Origin: Ignavibacteria bacterium
Lineage (GTDB): Bacteria; Bacteroidota; Ignavibacteria; Kapaibacteriales; UBA2268
DNA: 64,000 bases
Assembly: GCA_031261605.1 (NCBI GenBank)
Contig: JAISJI010000064.1
Coordinates: 1 to 64,000, forward strand
Direction of reading: 5' to 3'
Part shown: positions 48,313 through 59,046 of the stretch, piece by piece
Layout of the letters: the number at the start of each line of letters is the position of its first letter
Numbering within the stretch: the first letter of the stretch is position 1
Notes under the pieces: model-generated
Database searches by the model: none
Seen by the model: only the letters and a program-made list of their open reading frames with translations
Told to the model about the DNA's origin: nothing
Program-made: the position numbers and the translations under genes

Positions 48313-49386
48313 ATGATTGAAATTGTATTGCCTTCGATAAATATTCCAGAAAGCGTTATCGTCCTATTTGAAGCCCTTATAAAAGCACTTATCTTTGTGA
48401 TATATTTGCTTACATCAGCGGCGCTTACTGTATGGTTTGAGAGACGCGTCGCTGGTATTGCTCAAGATAGATTAGGACCTAATAGAACTGGTCCGTTCGG
48501 ATTGCTACAACCTTTCTCGGATGTGTTTAAACTATTCTTTAAGGAAGATTTTGTGCCAGCAAATGCCGATAGATTTACTCACGCTCTCGCTCCGTGTATC
48601 TGTGTATTTGTGGCGACAATGCTATATACCGTTGTTCCATTAGGACACTATGTTACGCTAAATGGACGCGACATTTATCTCGGCGTTGCACCTAATCTTA
48701 ACATTGGCATACTCGTTGTGCTTGCGATGACTTCCTTCGGTGTGTATGGATTTATGCTGGCTGGCTGGTCTTCCGGTAATAAATACTCGCTGCTCGGTGG
48801 ATTACGTTCATCGGCACAAATGATTTCTTACGAACTTGCTATGGGTATGTCTGTTGTTGGCGTTGTTATGGTTACTGGCTCAATGGGAACAAACGATATA
48901 ATACTGCATCAGAGCGACTGGCATTGGAACGTAATACTGCAACCACTTGGCTTTCTCATATACTTTATCACTGCACTTGCCGAAATAAACCATACTCCAT
49001 TTGATTTCCCCGAAGCAGAGCAAGAACTCGTTGCCGGCTACAATACGGAATATTCAAGTATGCGGTTCGGTATGTTCTACTTGTCGGAGTATGCAAATGT
49101 CGCCGCCTCATCTGTGATTATCGTTATACTATTTTTCGGCGGTTGGCAAATACCATACTTACAGGAATTTACCGGATTAGAAGATGGCTCTGTGTTGCTC
49201 GCACTAATACAAATTGGAACAACTATACTTAAAGTAATATTCTTTATATTCCTAATTATATGGATACGCTGGACATTACCACGTTTTAGATACGACCAAC
49301 TAATGCACCTTGGATGGTATGTGCTACTACCATTATCGTTGATTAATTTGGTAGTTACCGCTTGCGTAATTTACTTCTTATTGTAA
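48313..49386 (+). CDS. nuoH: NADH-quinone oxidoreductase subunit H
   Basis: ERRVAGIAQDRLGPNRTGPFGLLQPFSDVFKLFFKED; ALAEINHTPFDFPEAEQELVAGYNTEYS. Confidence 0.97.
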   Translation: MIEIVLPSINIPESVIVLFEALIKALIFVIYLLTSAALTVWFERRVAGIAQDRLGPNRTGPFGLLQPFSDVFKLFFKEDFVPANADRFTHALAPCICVFVATMLYTVVPLGHYVTLNGRDIYLGVAPNLNIGILVVLAMTSFGVYGFMLAGWSSGNKYSLLGGLRSSAQMISYELAMGMSVVGVVMVTGSMGTNDIILHQSDWHWNVILQPLGFLIYFITALAEINHTPFDFPEAEQELVAGYNTEYSSMRFGMFYLSEYANVAASSVIIVILFFGGWQIPYLQEFTGLEDGSVLLALIQIGTTILKVIFFIFLIIWIRWTLPRFRYDQLMHLGWYVLLPLSLINLVVTACVIYFLL

Positions 49387-49442
49387 AACCTATGTTGGCT
49401 TTACACTCTGCTTCCTTTGAAGCTAACCAATTTTCAAAATTT

Positions 49443-50081
49443 ATGACATCTAATGATATAAAGAAACAAATGAGTAGGCAAGAGGACTATGAGGTAATCA
49501 GAAATGTCCTTAATGGTAGTGTCCAACTATTTGATGTATTGCAAAACAAATACAGATATCTAATATATTCCCTAATACACAAAATGGTAAGAGATGAAGA
49601 CGATGTCCAAGATTTAGTGCAAGAAACATTCATTAAAGCATATAAATCCCTGAATTCATTTAGTTTCGATTACGCATTCTCTTCTTGGTTATATAAAATT
49701 GCTTCTAATAGCTGCATAGATTTCATTAGAAAAAAAAGAAACATTGTCTATCTATCACAGATGAACCCTGACCCAGAGAGCAATGAAGATTATGAAATAC
49801 CTGACGACTCATACTTGCCAGATAAGAATATTATAAACAAAGAACGATTTGAAATAATTAAAAATGCCATAGATTCGCTGCCAGATAAATACAAAGCCAT
49901 TATTAAACTACGCCACGATGAAGATTTGGATTACACTGAAATTGCCGATAAATTAAATATGCCACTTGGAACGGTTAAAGTTAATCTGTTCCGTGCTAGA
50001 AAAATATTAGAATTACAACTACGCAAGTATCCAGACGTATTTGACCTTGTCAATAAAATGCACCCTGTTCCTAACGATTAA
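49443..50081 (+). CDS. ECF-type sigma-70 family RNA polymerase sigma factor
   Basis: DEDDVQDLVQETFIKAYKSLNSF; FSSWLYKIASNSCIDFIRKKRN; LPDKYKAIIKLRHDEDLDYTEIADKLNMPLGTVKVNLFRARKIL. The start at M28 of the ORF avoids overlap with nuoH. Confidence 0.92.
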   Translation: MTSNDIKKQMSRQEDYEVIRNVLNGSVQLFDVLQNKYRYLIYSLIHKMVRDEDDVQDLVQETFIKAYKSLNSFSFDYAFSSWLYKIASNSCIDFIRKKRNIVYLSQMNPDPESNEDYEIPDDSYLPDKNIINKERFEIIKNAIDSLPDKYKAIIKLRHDEDLDYTEIADKLNMPLGTVKVNLFRARKILELQLRKYPDVFDLVNKMHPVPND

Positions 50082-50087
50082 CTTACT

Positions 50088-50387
50088 ATGAACTTAACTA
50101 ACTTGAATCCTCAATTTGAGGAAATACTATTTGAAGATGTAGAAACGATTACAACTAATACCCTACTGCCCCGTGTAATCCTTTTTAATGACCAGTCGCA
50201 TAATTTTCACGATGTTGTAAAGCAAATAATCAAAGCCATTGAATGCGACTTCGACACTGCAAATGATATAGCAGAAGAAGCACATACAGAGGGCAAAGCC
50301 GTTGTATTTGAAGGTGAAATGGTTGAATGCCTCGGCGTTAGTGCCATATTAGAAGAAATTGAATTGCATACTCAAATAGAATGCTAA
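50088..50387 (+). CDS. clpS: ATP-dependent Clp protease adaptor ClpS
   Basis: PRVILFNDQSHNFHDVVKQIIKAIECDFDTANDIAEEAHTEGKAVVFEG. Confidence 0.88.
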   Translation: MNLTNLNPQFEEILFEDVETITTNTLLPRVILFNDQSHNFHDVVKQIIKAIECDFDTANDIAEEAHTEGKAVVFEGEMVECLGVSAILEEIELHTQIEC

Positions 50388-50406
50388 CATAACATCACTT
50401 TATTAT

Positions 50407-51543
50407 ATGAACCTAAACAGCAATGTAGATATATCTAAACATATCCTTGCAATTGAGAATAATCCACAATTGCAACGGTTGCTTGTTGCTACCTTTAAGA
50501 AACATAAAATTGATGTTACCAATGTAGATAATTTCATAGATGCTGAAAATGTTCTAAATGACGATAACAATAACATTGATATTATGATTATTGATGTTTC
50601 TAACAACATTGATATTGAAGCATTTGAATTCTGTGCCAGTATCCGCCAAAAATTTGCACAACTACAACTTCCTATCCTTATTCTATCCGATGTCTATAAT
50701 GCTACTGTTATAGCATCTGCTTACGATGCCGGCTGTAATGAACTACTTGCTGTTCCATACAATAACGTGGAATTCATTAATAAAGTTAATTTCCTGATTG
50801 ATACCAAAAAAGTATACGACCAAAAAATGAAATTAATAAGCGTAATGGATATTAGAACGCAGGTATTCAAAATGAATACCCACGATTTGAAAAATCCATT
50901 GTCTTCCATATTCTCTCTGTCCGGTATTCCTGTTGAGTCATTCAGTGGCAATGAAGAGATTTCACAAACATTTAACGTAATTCATAATGCATCAAAAATT
51001 ATGATGTCGCTTGTAAACGAAAATTTAGAGTTCTTATCGCTCAGTTCCTTAGACGTTAAGTTGGAACAATCGCTCATTGATATTGTGTCAGTAATTAACC
51101 AAATATATGAAATTAACAATCCGCTTGCTAAAGACAAACAACAGCAACTAATAACCAATTTCACTGATGAGGACTGCTTTATTATATCTGATAGTAGAAA
51201 AATATACCAAGCAATTAATAACATTGTATCCAATGCTATTAAGTTCTCTCCACTGGGAAAACGCATCTGGTTGGATGTTGTAAAAGAAGATGATATGATT
51301 AAAATTATTATCAAAGATGAAGGTCCCGGATTCAAGAAAGAAGAAATGGATGTTGTATTTACAAAATTCGGAAAGCATTCCGCTACTCCTACTGGCGATG
51401 AAGTATCTACCGGCTTAGGTATGTTGATTACAAAGCAAATCGTAAACCTTGCTAATGGCGATATATTCTTAGAATCCGAAGAGGGCAAGGGCGCTAAATT
51501 TACAATAATGTTCCAATCTGTTTCGCCAGACGCTATAAAGTAA
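50407..51543 (+). CDS. Receiver-histidine kinase hybrid (receiver degenerate)
   Basis: N-terminal CheY-like fold ILAIENNPQL…IMIIDVS…ILILSDV…LLAVPYN; kinase HDLKNPLSSI (H box), NNIVSNAIKFSP (N box), DEGPGF (G1), GLGMLITKQIV (G2). Confidence 0.88.
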   Translation: MNLNSNVDISKHILAIENNPQLQRLLVATFKKHKIDVTNVDNFIDAENVLNDDNNNIDIMIIDVSNNIDIEAFEFCASIRQKFAQLQLPILILSDVYNATVIASAYDAGCNELLAVPYNNVEFINKVNFLIDTKKVYDQKMKLISVMDIRTQVFKMNTHDLKNPLSSIFSLSGIPVESFSGNEEISQTFNVIHNASKIMMSLVNENLEFLSLSSLDVKLEQSLIDIVSVINQIYEINNPLAKDKQQQLITNFTDEDCFIISDSRKIYQAINNIVSNAIKFSPLGKRIWLDVVKEDDMIKIIIKDEGPGFKKEEMDVVFTKFGKHSATPTGDEVSTGLGMLITKQIVNLANGDIFLESEEGKGAKFTIMFQSVSPDAIK

Positions 51544-51596
51544 TTCTTACTATAACATTATAACACTAACTAACAGACAACCACTACACCCAAATA

Positions 51597-52805
51597 ATGA
51601 ACTATAATTCATTTGAACACTCAAACAATATATCACAACAATATCGTGCCTCTTTACAAAATAAGTTTGGTATAGTCGGCGACTCCGCACCTATCCAACG
51701 CGCCATAGATACACTGATAGAAGTTGCACCGACTGACCTCGCTGTCCTCATTACTGGAGAAACCGGCACTGGTAAAGAGGTCTTTGCTAATGCTGTCCAT
51801 ACTCTCAGCAATAGAAGTGATAAGCCATTTGTTAGTGTTAATTGTGGTGCTATACCAGAAACATTACTTGAATCCGAACTCTTTGGACACGAAAAAGGTG
51901 CTTTCACAGGTGCAGTTGACCAGCGTATCGGCTTTTTCGAAGCAGCAAACAAAGGAACTATATTCCTCGATGAAATTGGTGAAATGCCAATCGGCACACA
52001 AGTAAAACTCCTCCGCATCTTAGAAAGCGGTGAATTCTCACGACTCGGCTCATCCTCTATTAGCAAAGTGAATGTGCGACTAATCGCTGCTACAAACCGC
52101 AATCTTGAAGTAGAAGTCCAAAACCGCAACTTCCGGCAAGACCTATACTACCGCCTCAACTCCGTGAATATTGTCCTCCCTGCTTTGCGAAACCATATAC
52201 AAGATATTCCATTATATTTCAAACACTTCGCCGAAATGATTTGCACCAAAAATGGCATCCAATACCAAGGAATATCAGATAACGCTCTATCGCTACTTAT
52301 GGCTCTACCGTGGCAAGGTAATATACGCGAATTCAAAAATTTGGTGGATAAAGTAATTACATTGGAACGTGGTGTCCGTATTGATTCCACTATCATCCGC
52401 AAATACATCACACCAGCATTACCAAATTATGACAATACTACTATGACAAATGCACTCGTTCCTACTTCTAAAAACACTGACTTAATGAGTAACGATACGC
52501 TTGTCCTGCGCACGCTATTGGAAATAAAGCAGGATATTGCAAGTATAAAGCAGATGATGGGTGGACTCGGCTCAGCATTTACTATTCTTAGCGATGAGGT
52601 GAATTCCATAAAGGACAATATGATTGTTACTTACGATGATAATAATCAAGTTCCAGTCAAATTAACGACATTAGATGAAATGGAACGAAAACTAATAATA
52701 CAAACGCTTGAAGCATGCTGGAATAATAGGCATCAAGCAGCGAAATCTCTCGGTATAAGCGAAAGAACTCTATATAGAAAAATCAAAGAATTAGGTATTG
52801 AATAA
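51597..52805 (+). CDS. Sigma-54-dependent AAA+ transcriptional regulator with Fis-type HTH
   Basis: ITGETGTGKEVFA, ESELFGHEKGAFTGAVDQ, LDEIGEM; C-terminal HQAAKSLGISERTLYRKIKELGI. Confidence 0.96.
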   Translation: MNYNSFEHSNNISQQYRASLQNKFGIVGDSAPIQRAIDTLIEVAPTDLAVLITGETGTGKEVFANAVHTLSNRSDKPFVSVNCGAIPETLLESELFGHEKGAFTGAVDQRIGFFEAANKGTIFLDEIGEMPIGTQVKLLRILESGEFSRLGSSSISKVNVRLIAATNRNLEVEVQNRNFRQDLYYRLNSVNIVLPALRNHIQDIPLYFKHFAEMICTKNGIQYQGISDNALSLLMALPWQGNIREFKNLVDKVITLERGVRIDSTIIRKYITPALPNYDNTTMTNALVPTSKNTDLMSNDTLVLRTLLEIKQDIASIKQMMGGLGSAFTILSDEVNSIKDNMIVTYDDNNQVPVKLTTLDEMERKLIIQTLEACWNNRHQAAKSLGISERTLYRKIKELGIE

Positions 52806-52826
52806 TTTATACATTACTAAACAAAA

Positions 52827-53525
52827 ATGCTCGGAACACTAATTAATACTGGAACAGTCGTTGCTGGCGCTAGCATCGGACTACTCCTACGAAAGAAACT
52901 GCCACAAAAATACACCACCATATTCTTCCAATGCGTAGGACTATATACACTCGTATTAGGAATACAAATGGCTATAAGTATCGGAAATACAAACACATTA
53001 ATCGTCATATTTAGCTTAATTGTAGGGGGACTTACAGGAGAATTCTGTAGAATAGACGAAAGAATGAATTCTGCTGGTGAAACGCTAAAGCATAAATTCA
53101 AAATCGGAAATGATAGATTTGCAGAAGGATTTGTTACTGCATTCCTCCTTTTTTGTATGGGAACAATGTCCATATTGGGACCACTTGAAGAAGGCATAAC
53201 CGGTAACTATTCCAAACTCTTAGAAGCAAAATCCATAATGGACGGTTTCTCCTCCTTGCTATTAGCATCCGCAATGGGAATCGGCGTGCTATTTGCAGCA
53301 CTTCCACTGCTCATTTACCAAGGTAGCATAACGCTATTAGCGGGAGTTATCGGCGATAAAATACCAGAGGCATACATCAATGGAATTACTGCAATCGGCG
53401 GAATTATGCTCATCGGCTTAGCAATAACCATTCTCAATGTCAAAAAAATATCAGTTATGGATATGATGCCTGCATTGGTATATATCTGTATTTTCTTATG
53501 GTTAAGCAAATTTGTCGGTATGTAA
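52827..53525 (+). CDS. DUF554 family membrane protein
   Basis: MLGTLINTGTVVAGASIGLLLRKKLP; FVTAFLLFCMGTMSILGPLEEGI; MDGFSSLLLASAMGIGV. Confidence 0.92.
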   Translation: MLGTLINTGTVVAGASIGLLLRKKLPQKYTTIFFQCVGLYTLVLGIQMAISIGNTNTLIVIFSLIVGGLTGEFCRIDERMNSAGETLKHKFKIGNDRFAEGFVTAFLLFCMGTMSILGPLEEGITGNYSKLLEAKSIMDGFSSLLLASAMGIGVLFAALPLLIYQGSITLLAGVIGDKIPEAYINGITAIGGIMLIGLAITILNVKKISVMDMMPALVYICIFLWLSKFVGM

Positions 53526-53533
53526 CAAGTGGT

Positions 53534-55453
53534 TTATTTTGGAGTAACTACAATCACTTGCACTGTTCTAGATAGTTGTCTGCCTATTGGCGTGGAATTA
53601 TCAAATATATCGGTCTGGTCGCCCATTCCATACGTAGTTACACTCACATTCTTATTCTTCGTAAGTATATAGTCCTTCACTGCATTAGCACGTGCCTCCG
53701 ACAACTTTTTATTATATTCCGGTTGCCCTATCCTATCGGAATACCCATATATATCAACGGTTGAGCGATATTTTATATTCGGAACAATAAATTTGTCTAT
53801 CACACGCATATTCGCTTCAGTTACTTGCGGACTATCAAAATCAAATAACACCAATGAATACTTGCTGATAACCTTATCCGGATTATCTATCGTTTCCTTA
53901 CGCTCGCTCGAAAGATAATCCATCGGTATATGCCCAATATACGAAGCCATTGTATCTGCTGTAAATACCGTAAATCTATATTCTAATGGGACTTGAGATG
54001 GATACAACTCATTTATTTCTATATCCCAGCGTATCGGCTCATCCAAATTATTTCCCGACAACCTACGAACTATTTTCTCCGCTTGCGAAATCTCTAACTC
54101 CCACGAAGTAATGGGCTTATTGCAAACGACACTCGGAACAAATATAGCATTATTTGGCGTTGCAATCCGTTGCTTATCTCCTTTTGCGAACACCGGCTCA
54201 AATAGCATTGGCGAATTTGAAGATAACTCAACTCTCCTATTTTCCACAACTCCATCTTTTACCGTTTGTGCTGATGGCTTGCTTGGTGTGTTGCCATATT
54301 TTAGCGTAATCCTATTAGAATCAATGGAATATTTCTTTTCCAAATAATTCTTTACACCGACTGCTCTATATTGTGAAATCGCCTTATCCGTTTCAAATTT
54401 TCCATCTATCGTTCCCGTTACGACAAGATTTGCCGTTGGAGTAACACTCATTCTTTTTCCAACAATATCAAGGAGTTGCTCGCTTATTCCAACTGCATCT
54501 GTGGCTATTAACTCGCCTTCCAATGCTGTTCCAGTCATTGCGTCTGTTGGATTTTTTATAAGCGAATAATTGTTAGCCAACTCCGTTTCATTAACATCGT
54601 AGAAAATATATGGTATAATAGGAAAATACTCGCCAAATTCCGCTTCTTCCAACATAATATTATTCAGCGGTAATCCGTCATTATTTCTATCTAAGTAGTA
54701 TACTTCTTTAATACTTACATCTATTGCATTTTTCTCACTTGCAATCACTTCCTCTTTAACTTTCTGCGGAATGGTATAAACCACTGATATTCCTGCTTTT
54801 AACTGGCTAAACGACCAATTTTGCCATTGCTTATTTGTGCTGACATCGGAAAAATTAATGTTGTATGAAATCTCAGGCAAAATACTTAACTCATTGTTAT
54901 ATTTATAGATATAACCAATTCCAAGAGGCAACGACACTCGCAAAGTTGCATCTGCTACATCTCCACTTTCTGGTTTATTATTTGCTTTCTTAAAATCGTA
55001 ATGATATGTAATTGGAATGCCGAAATTGACACCTGTGGTAAAATAAACTTCCTCAAAATCGGGTATGATATTGAAAAACTTAATCATAGGCGTAATTTCC
55101 AAATAATGCAAACTTGCATCAAGCGTATTATTTGTATTGCTAATTTTCTTCGTAAGTTCAATTCCTGCAAAGTCATAGGCAATTCTGCCGGTGATAGCAG
55201 TAATATTCGTCATTTGGAAATTGCCTTCAATACCAAAAAAGCCAGATATAGAACTCGCATTATTGGTAAATTTATCCCTATTTTGATTCGGAATAAGGAA
55301 GGACGGAGAGTGAAAATTGAAATTAGCACCACCAAACAAACCAATATTATTGTTTAAAACAATGTTTTGGGCGGTGGTAAGTTGCGGATATGCAACAAGA
55401 TATATACATATTGCTATAAATGCGATATGCAAAGTATTTGGGCAGTGTTTCAT
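53534..55453 (-). CDS. OmpA-family outer membrane protein
   Basis: Signal peptide, barrel-like N-terminus, C-terminal VDIYGYSDRIGQPEYNKKLSEARANAVKDYI. Confidence 0.9.
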   Translation of the reverse strand: MKHCPNTLHIAFIAICIYLVAYPQLTTAQNIVLNNNIGLFGGANFNFHSPSFLIPNQNRDKFTNNASSISGFFGIEGNFQMTNITAITGRIAYDFAGIELTKKISNTNNTLDASLHYLEITPMIKFFNIIPDFEEVYFTTGVNFGIPITYHYDFKKANNKPESGDVADATLRVSLPLGIGYIYKYNNELSILPEISYNINFSDVSTNKQWQNWSFSQLKAGISVVYTIPQKVKEEVIASEKNAIDVSIKEVYYLDRNNDGLPLNNIMLEEAEFGEYFPIIPYIFYDVNETELANNYSLIKNPTDAMTGTALEGELIATDAVGISEQLLDIVGKRMSVTPTANLVVTGTIDGKFETDKAISQYRAVGVKNYLEKKYSIDSNRITLKYGNTPSKPSAQTVKDGVVENRRVELSSNSPMLFEPVFAKGDKQRIATPNNAIFVPSVVCNKPITSWELEISQAEKIVRRLSGNNLDEPIRWDIEINELYPSQVPLEYRFTVFTADTMASYIGHIPMDYLSSERKETIDNPDKVISKYSLVLFDFDSPQVTEANMRVIDKFIVPNIKYRSTVDIYGYSDRIGQPEYNKKLSEARANAVKDYILTKNKNVSVTTYGMGDQTDIFDNSTPIGRQLSRTVQVIVVTPK

Positions 55454-55490
55454 TATTCTTTATGCTGCAAAAATAAATGAATGTATATAA

Positions 55491-55527
55491 ATCGCCCAAG
55501 CCACCATTTTTAATAAACTTGGGCGAT
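55491..55527 (-). terminator. Terminator-like hairpin between the OmpA-family and S41 genes
   Basis: ATCGCCCAAG…CTTGGGCGAT, 10-bp perfect stem. Confidence 0.5.
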
Positions 55528-55538
55528 ATTGTTTAATA

Positions 55539-57230
55539 TTATTTTTTCTTACCGCTTGCTTGAATTTTCTCTGCAAGTGGGAACAATTCCAATGCCTTAT
55601 TGAGTTGTCTGTCTATTGGAATCATTATTTGAGTTGCTTTATTGGTGTTCCAAATGGAGCGAGCAAGGAAGTATTTCACCCAGCGATTTGCAATATAATC
55701 CTTATCCTTCTTAAATTCTTCATCATTCCACACTATATCCTTTGATTCCGCAAGTTTACGAAGGTCTTTCTCCATTTTATCGGTCATTTTAAATTCTTTA
55801 TTAAATTTAGAAAAGTCATTGGAATATTTATCTTTATATTCTTTTAGTATCTGGTCATTGAAAGCAAGGAAAATACCGCTATAATATAATGAAATTGTGA
55901 GCGGCTGCAACTTAGATGTATCATATTTAATGACATAATCCGGCGTAATGCCGCCACCACCTAATACTGGACGACCTGCACGAGTGTAGAATATCTCTAT
56001 AGAATCCATATTGATAATTTTTGCGTTCTTATCCTTTTTCTTTGTTGTATCTTTAGATTTTTTAGTATCTTCTTTCTTTATTTTATCCAAAACGTGCTCC
56101 AAATTTGCCCCTTCCTCAACTTCCAATCTATCCGTCATTAACTTCCAATTTTCCTTATCTTTGAAAGGACGCTGGATACATCTGCCGGATGCAGAATAGA
56201 AGCGAGCGATTGTAATACGAACGGATGAACCATCGCTATAAATTGGATATTGACGCTGCACAAGTCCTTTACCAAAAGAAGTTACACCAACTACAAGACC
56301 TCTATCTAAATCCTGTATTGCACCAGCGGTAATTTCACTTGCAGAAGCAGAACTACCATCTACCAATACAATAAGCGGTATATCTTCCATTGAACCACCG
56401 GGACGAGCGGTAAATATTTGGTCTTGGTCACTATGCCTGCCGTGAGTATAGACAATGGTATCGCCTCTTAGAAATTCATCGCAAACGGCGTGTGCTTGCT
56501 CAAGTATTCCACCACCATTTCCGCGTAAATCAAGGATAAGCCGTTTCATACCTTCGGCTCTAAGTAATTTACCTGCATTTACCAACTCCTCGTGTGTTGT
56601 CTGAGCAAACCTATTCATTCTGATATAGCCAATATCTGTGCCTTCTACTACAAAATACACATCTATTGAATATAATGGAATTTTATCTCTGGTAACTGAA
56701 AACTCTAATCTCTCTTTGGTAGCAGGACGATATACGGATAAACTTACCACTGTGCCTTTGGGACCACGTAGCAACTTCGGAATACTATCTTGCGAAAGCC
56801 CTACAATAGAACTACCATTCACTGCGTAAATTCTATCTCTTGCTTGCATACCTACGCGTTCGCTTGGACCATCTGCAATTACTGCATCTATCAACAAAGT
56901 ATCGTTAAGCATCATAAATTGGATGCCTATACCTTCAAAGCTTCCTCCCATATCTTCATTGACATGCTTCATATCCTTTGGAGTTATGTATGTGCTATGT
57001 GGGTCTAACTCTTGGAGCATTCCGCGAATCGCTCCTTCTGTAAGTTTACTTACATCTGAATCTTCAAAATATTCCTTAATAACTAAACTAAGGACATAAT
57101 TATATTTTTCTATTTGGTTATAAATATTATCGCTACTTATTAGTGGAAATACTAATAGCGCTACGAACAATCCAACAGCTATTCCGGCTGTGAATTTCAT
57201 TATCGGGGATTTGAATTTTGGTACTTTCAT
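55539..57230 (-). CDS. S41 family C-terminal processing peptidase with PDZ domain
   Basis: GSFEGIGIQFMML, RLILDLRGNGGG, VDGSSASASEITAGAIQDLDRGLVVGVTSFGKGLVQ. Confidence 0.96.
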   Translation of the reverse strand: MKVPKFKSPIMKFTAGIAVGLFVALLVFPLISSDNIYNQIEKYNYVLSLVIKEYFEDSDVSKLTEGAIRGMLQELDPHSTYITPKDMKHVNEDMGGSFEGIGIQFMMLNDTLLIDAVIADGPSERVGMQARDRIYAVNGSSIVGLSQDSIPKLLRGPKGTVVSLSVYRPATKERLEFSVTRDKIPLYSIDVYFVVEGTDIGYIRMNRFAQTTHEELVNAGKLLRAEGMKRLILDLRGNGGGILEQAHAVCDEFLRGDTIVYTHGRHSDQDQIFTARPGGSMEDIPLIVLVDGSSASASEITAGAIQDLDRGLVVGVTSFGKGLVQRQYPIYSDGSSVRITIARFYSASGRCIQRPFKDKENWKLMTDRLEVEEGANLEHVLDKIKKEDTKKSKDTTKKKDKNAKIINMDSIEIFYTRAGRPVLGGGGITPDYVIKYDTSKLQPLTISLYYSGIFLAFNDQILKEYKDKYSNDFSKFNKEFKMTDKMEKDLRKLAESKDIVWNDEEFKKDKDYIANRWVKYFLARSIWNTNKATQIMIPIDRQLNKALELFPLAEKIQASGKKK

Positions 57231-57392
57231 ATTATATTTATTAATTATCTATATTATAATCTATTGTTTATTTATGCAAATTAGTAAAATAGTCCGTGAT
57301 ATAAAAACATTTCTTTTTAACAATGCCCTACACCGCTCCCAAATGTTTGATATATGGGAATAACTTATGTTATATGTAAATATTTATTAACA

Positions 57393-57866
57393 CTATTTCG
57401 TATCTATGAGTTGTTTCCGCATCTCTATAAACCTATCTAATAGTTCGTTATCATTGTTAAAACTGGCTGTCCTTACCAATATGCTTTTCTTTTTGCCTTT
57501 AATTTTCAACTTAACGAAATGTGCGCTATGCTTAACAACCTTTGTGGGGCTTTTGTTTATATGTATGTGCTTTATCTGGTCAAATTTATACGTCTTATTA
57601 TAATATCGGCTATGGAATGTTATACTGTCATCATCTATTGTTATACGCTTACGTTTGATTGTCGCTATTATCAGCATTATCGTTGTTAGCACAATGATAG
57701 TTAGCATTAGTATAATTATAGGACTAAATAGACGCACAGTTATACTTCCTTCTATTACGCTTCCTTTGAAAATGAAAAATACGACTAATACTACTACGTA
57801 AGCGGCGAGCGCTTGTCCGTAGAAATCCACTCGTTGTGAAAAAGTGTTGCTCTGTTTTTTATCCAT
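57393..57866 (-). CDS. Small membrane protein with PH-like cytoplasmic region, unknown function
   Basis: Two TM segments followed by RKRITIDDDSITFHSRYYNKTYKFDQIKHIHI. Confidence 0.6.
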   Translation of the reverse strand: MDKKQSNTFSQRVDFYGQALAAYVVVLVVFFIFKGSVIEGSITVRLFSPIIILMLTIIVLTTIMLIIATIKRKRITIDDDSITFHSRYYNKTYKFDQIKHIHINKSPTKVVKHSAHFVKLKIKGKKKSILVRTASFNNDNELLDRFIEMRKQLIDTK

Positions 57867-57892
57867 CGTAACTCCTAAGTAAGTGCTAACAA

Positions 57893-58972
57893 TTACTCTA
57901 TATTTTGGTTAAGTATTTCTGTTCTTTCTAATACGTGTAAGTTCTCTATTATGGGCATCAATGTACCATCTACAACTTCCTTTAGGTTGTAATTCTTATT
58001 GTCGCCCTCTAATCTATGGTCGGTAACTCTATTTTGTGGCCAGTTATACGTCCTTATTTTCTCTGACCTATCACCCGTCTTAATCATTGATTTGCGGGTT
58101 GATGACATTTCTTCTTCGGCTTTCTTGCGTTCTATTTCATACAACCGCGAACGCAGCACTTTCATTGCTTTCTCTTTATTCTTCAGTTGAGAACGCTCGT
58201 CTTGGCAAGAAATAACAATGCCTGTCGGTATATGTGTAATGCGAATGGCTGTCTCCACTTTATTGACATTCTGACCACCTGCACCACCAGAGCGAAATAC
58301 ATCTATGCGTAAATCGTTCTCCTTTATCTGCACATCCACATCCTCTGCTTCCGGTAGAACCGCTACTGATGCAGCCGACGTATGTAGTCGTCCATTCGCC
58401 TCTGTCTCTGGAACGCGTTGAACTCTATGCACTCCACTTTCAAACTTCATATCACCATATATGTTATCACCCGCCAATGAGAATACTACTTCTTTGAAAC
58501 CGCCTTTCTCTGCTTCATTGAAATCTATCAATTCCAATTTATACCCTTGCATATCCGCAAATCGCTGATACATACGATACAAATCACCTGCAAATATTCC
58601 TGCTTCATCGCCACCAGTTCCTGCTCTTATCTCCACAATACAATTCTTCATATCATTCGGGTCTTTGGGAATAAGCAAAAATTTCAACTCTTCTTCATAC
58701 TCCAATATCTTGGGCTGGAGTTCATTTATTTCTTCGTAAGCCATTTCTTTCAAATCCGGTTCTGTATCCTTTGATTCCACCAACTCCTTTGATGACGCAA
58801 GTTCATTGAGTGATTTTATATACTTCTCGCCTACTTCTACTACTTTGGATAATGACTTTATGTCTTGTGAAATATCTTTATAGCGTTTCAAATCATTGGT
58901 GACTTCTGGGTCATTCAACTTCTCTTTAAGAGATTTAGATTTTTCTATTAGCGCTTGTATCTTTTCTTGCAT
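57893..58972 (-). CDS. prfA: Peptide chain release factor 1
   Basis: [59 protein letters not shown]. Confidence 0.97.
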   Translation of the reverse strand: MQEKIQALIEKSKSLKEKLNDPEVTNDLKRYKDISQDIKSLSKVVEVGEKYIKSLNELASSKELVESKDTEPDLKEMAYEEINELQPKILEYEEELKFLLIPKDPNDMKNCIVEIRAGTGGDEAGIFAGDLYRMYQRFADMQGYKLELIDFNEAEKGGFKEVVFSLAGDNIYGDMKFESGVHRVQRVPETEANGRLHTSAASVAVLPEAEDVDVQIKENDLRIDVFRSGGAGGQNVNKVETAIRITHIPTGIVISCQDERSQLKNKEKAMKVLRSRLYEIERKKAEEEMSSTRKSMIKTGDRSEKIRTYNWPQNRVTDHRLEGDNKNYNLKEVVDGTLMPIIENLHVLERTEILNQNIE

Positions 58973-59046
58973 TGCATTCTATTACATTTGTTTAGGAACT
59001 ACAAAAATAACAATAATATTGCAAAAATACACTATTACCCACAAAA

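Noticed and set aside
50982-51488. 168-aa minus-strand ORF
   Set aside because: Antisense shadow of the histidine kinase domain.
51602-52129. 175-aa minus-strand ORF
   Set aside because: Shadow of the sigma-54 activator AAA+ domain; no independent coding signature.
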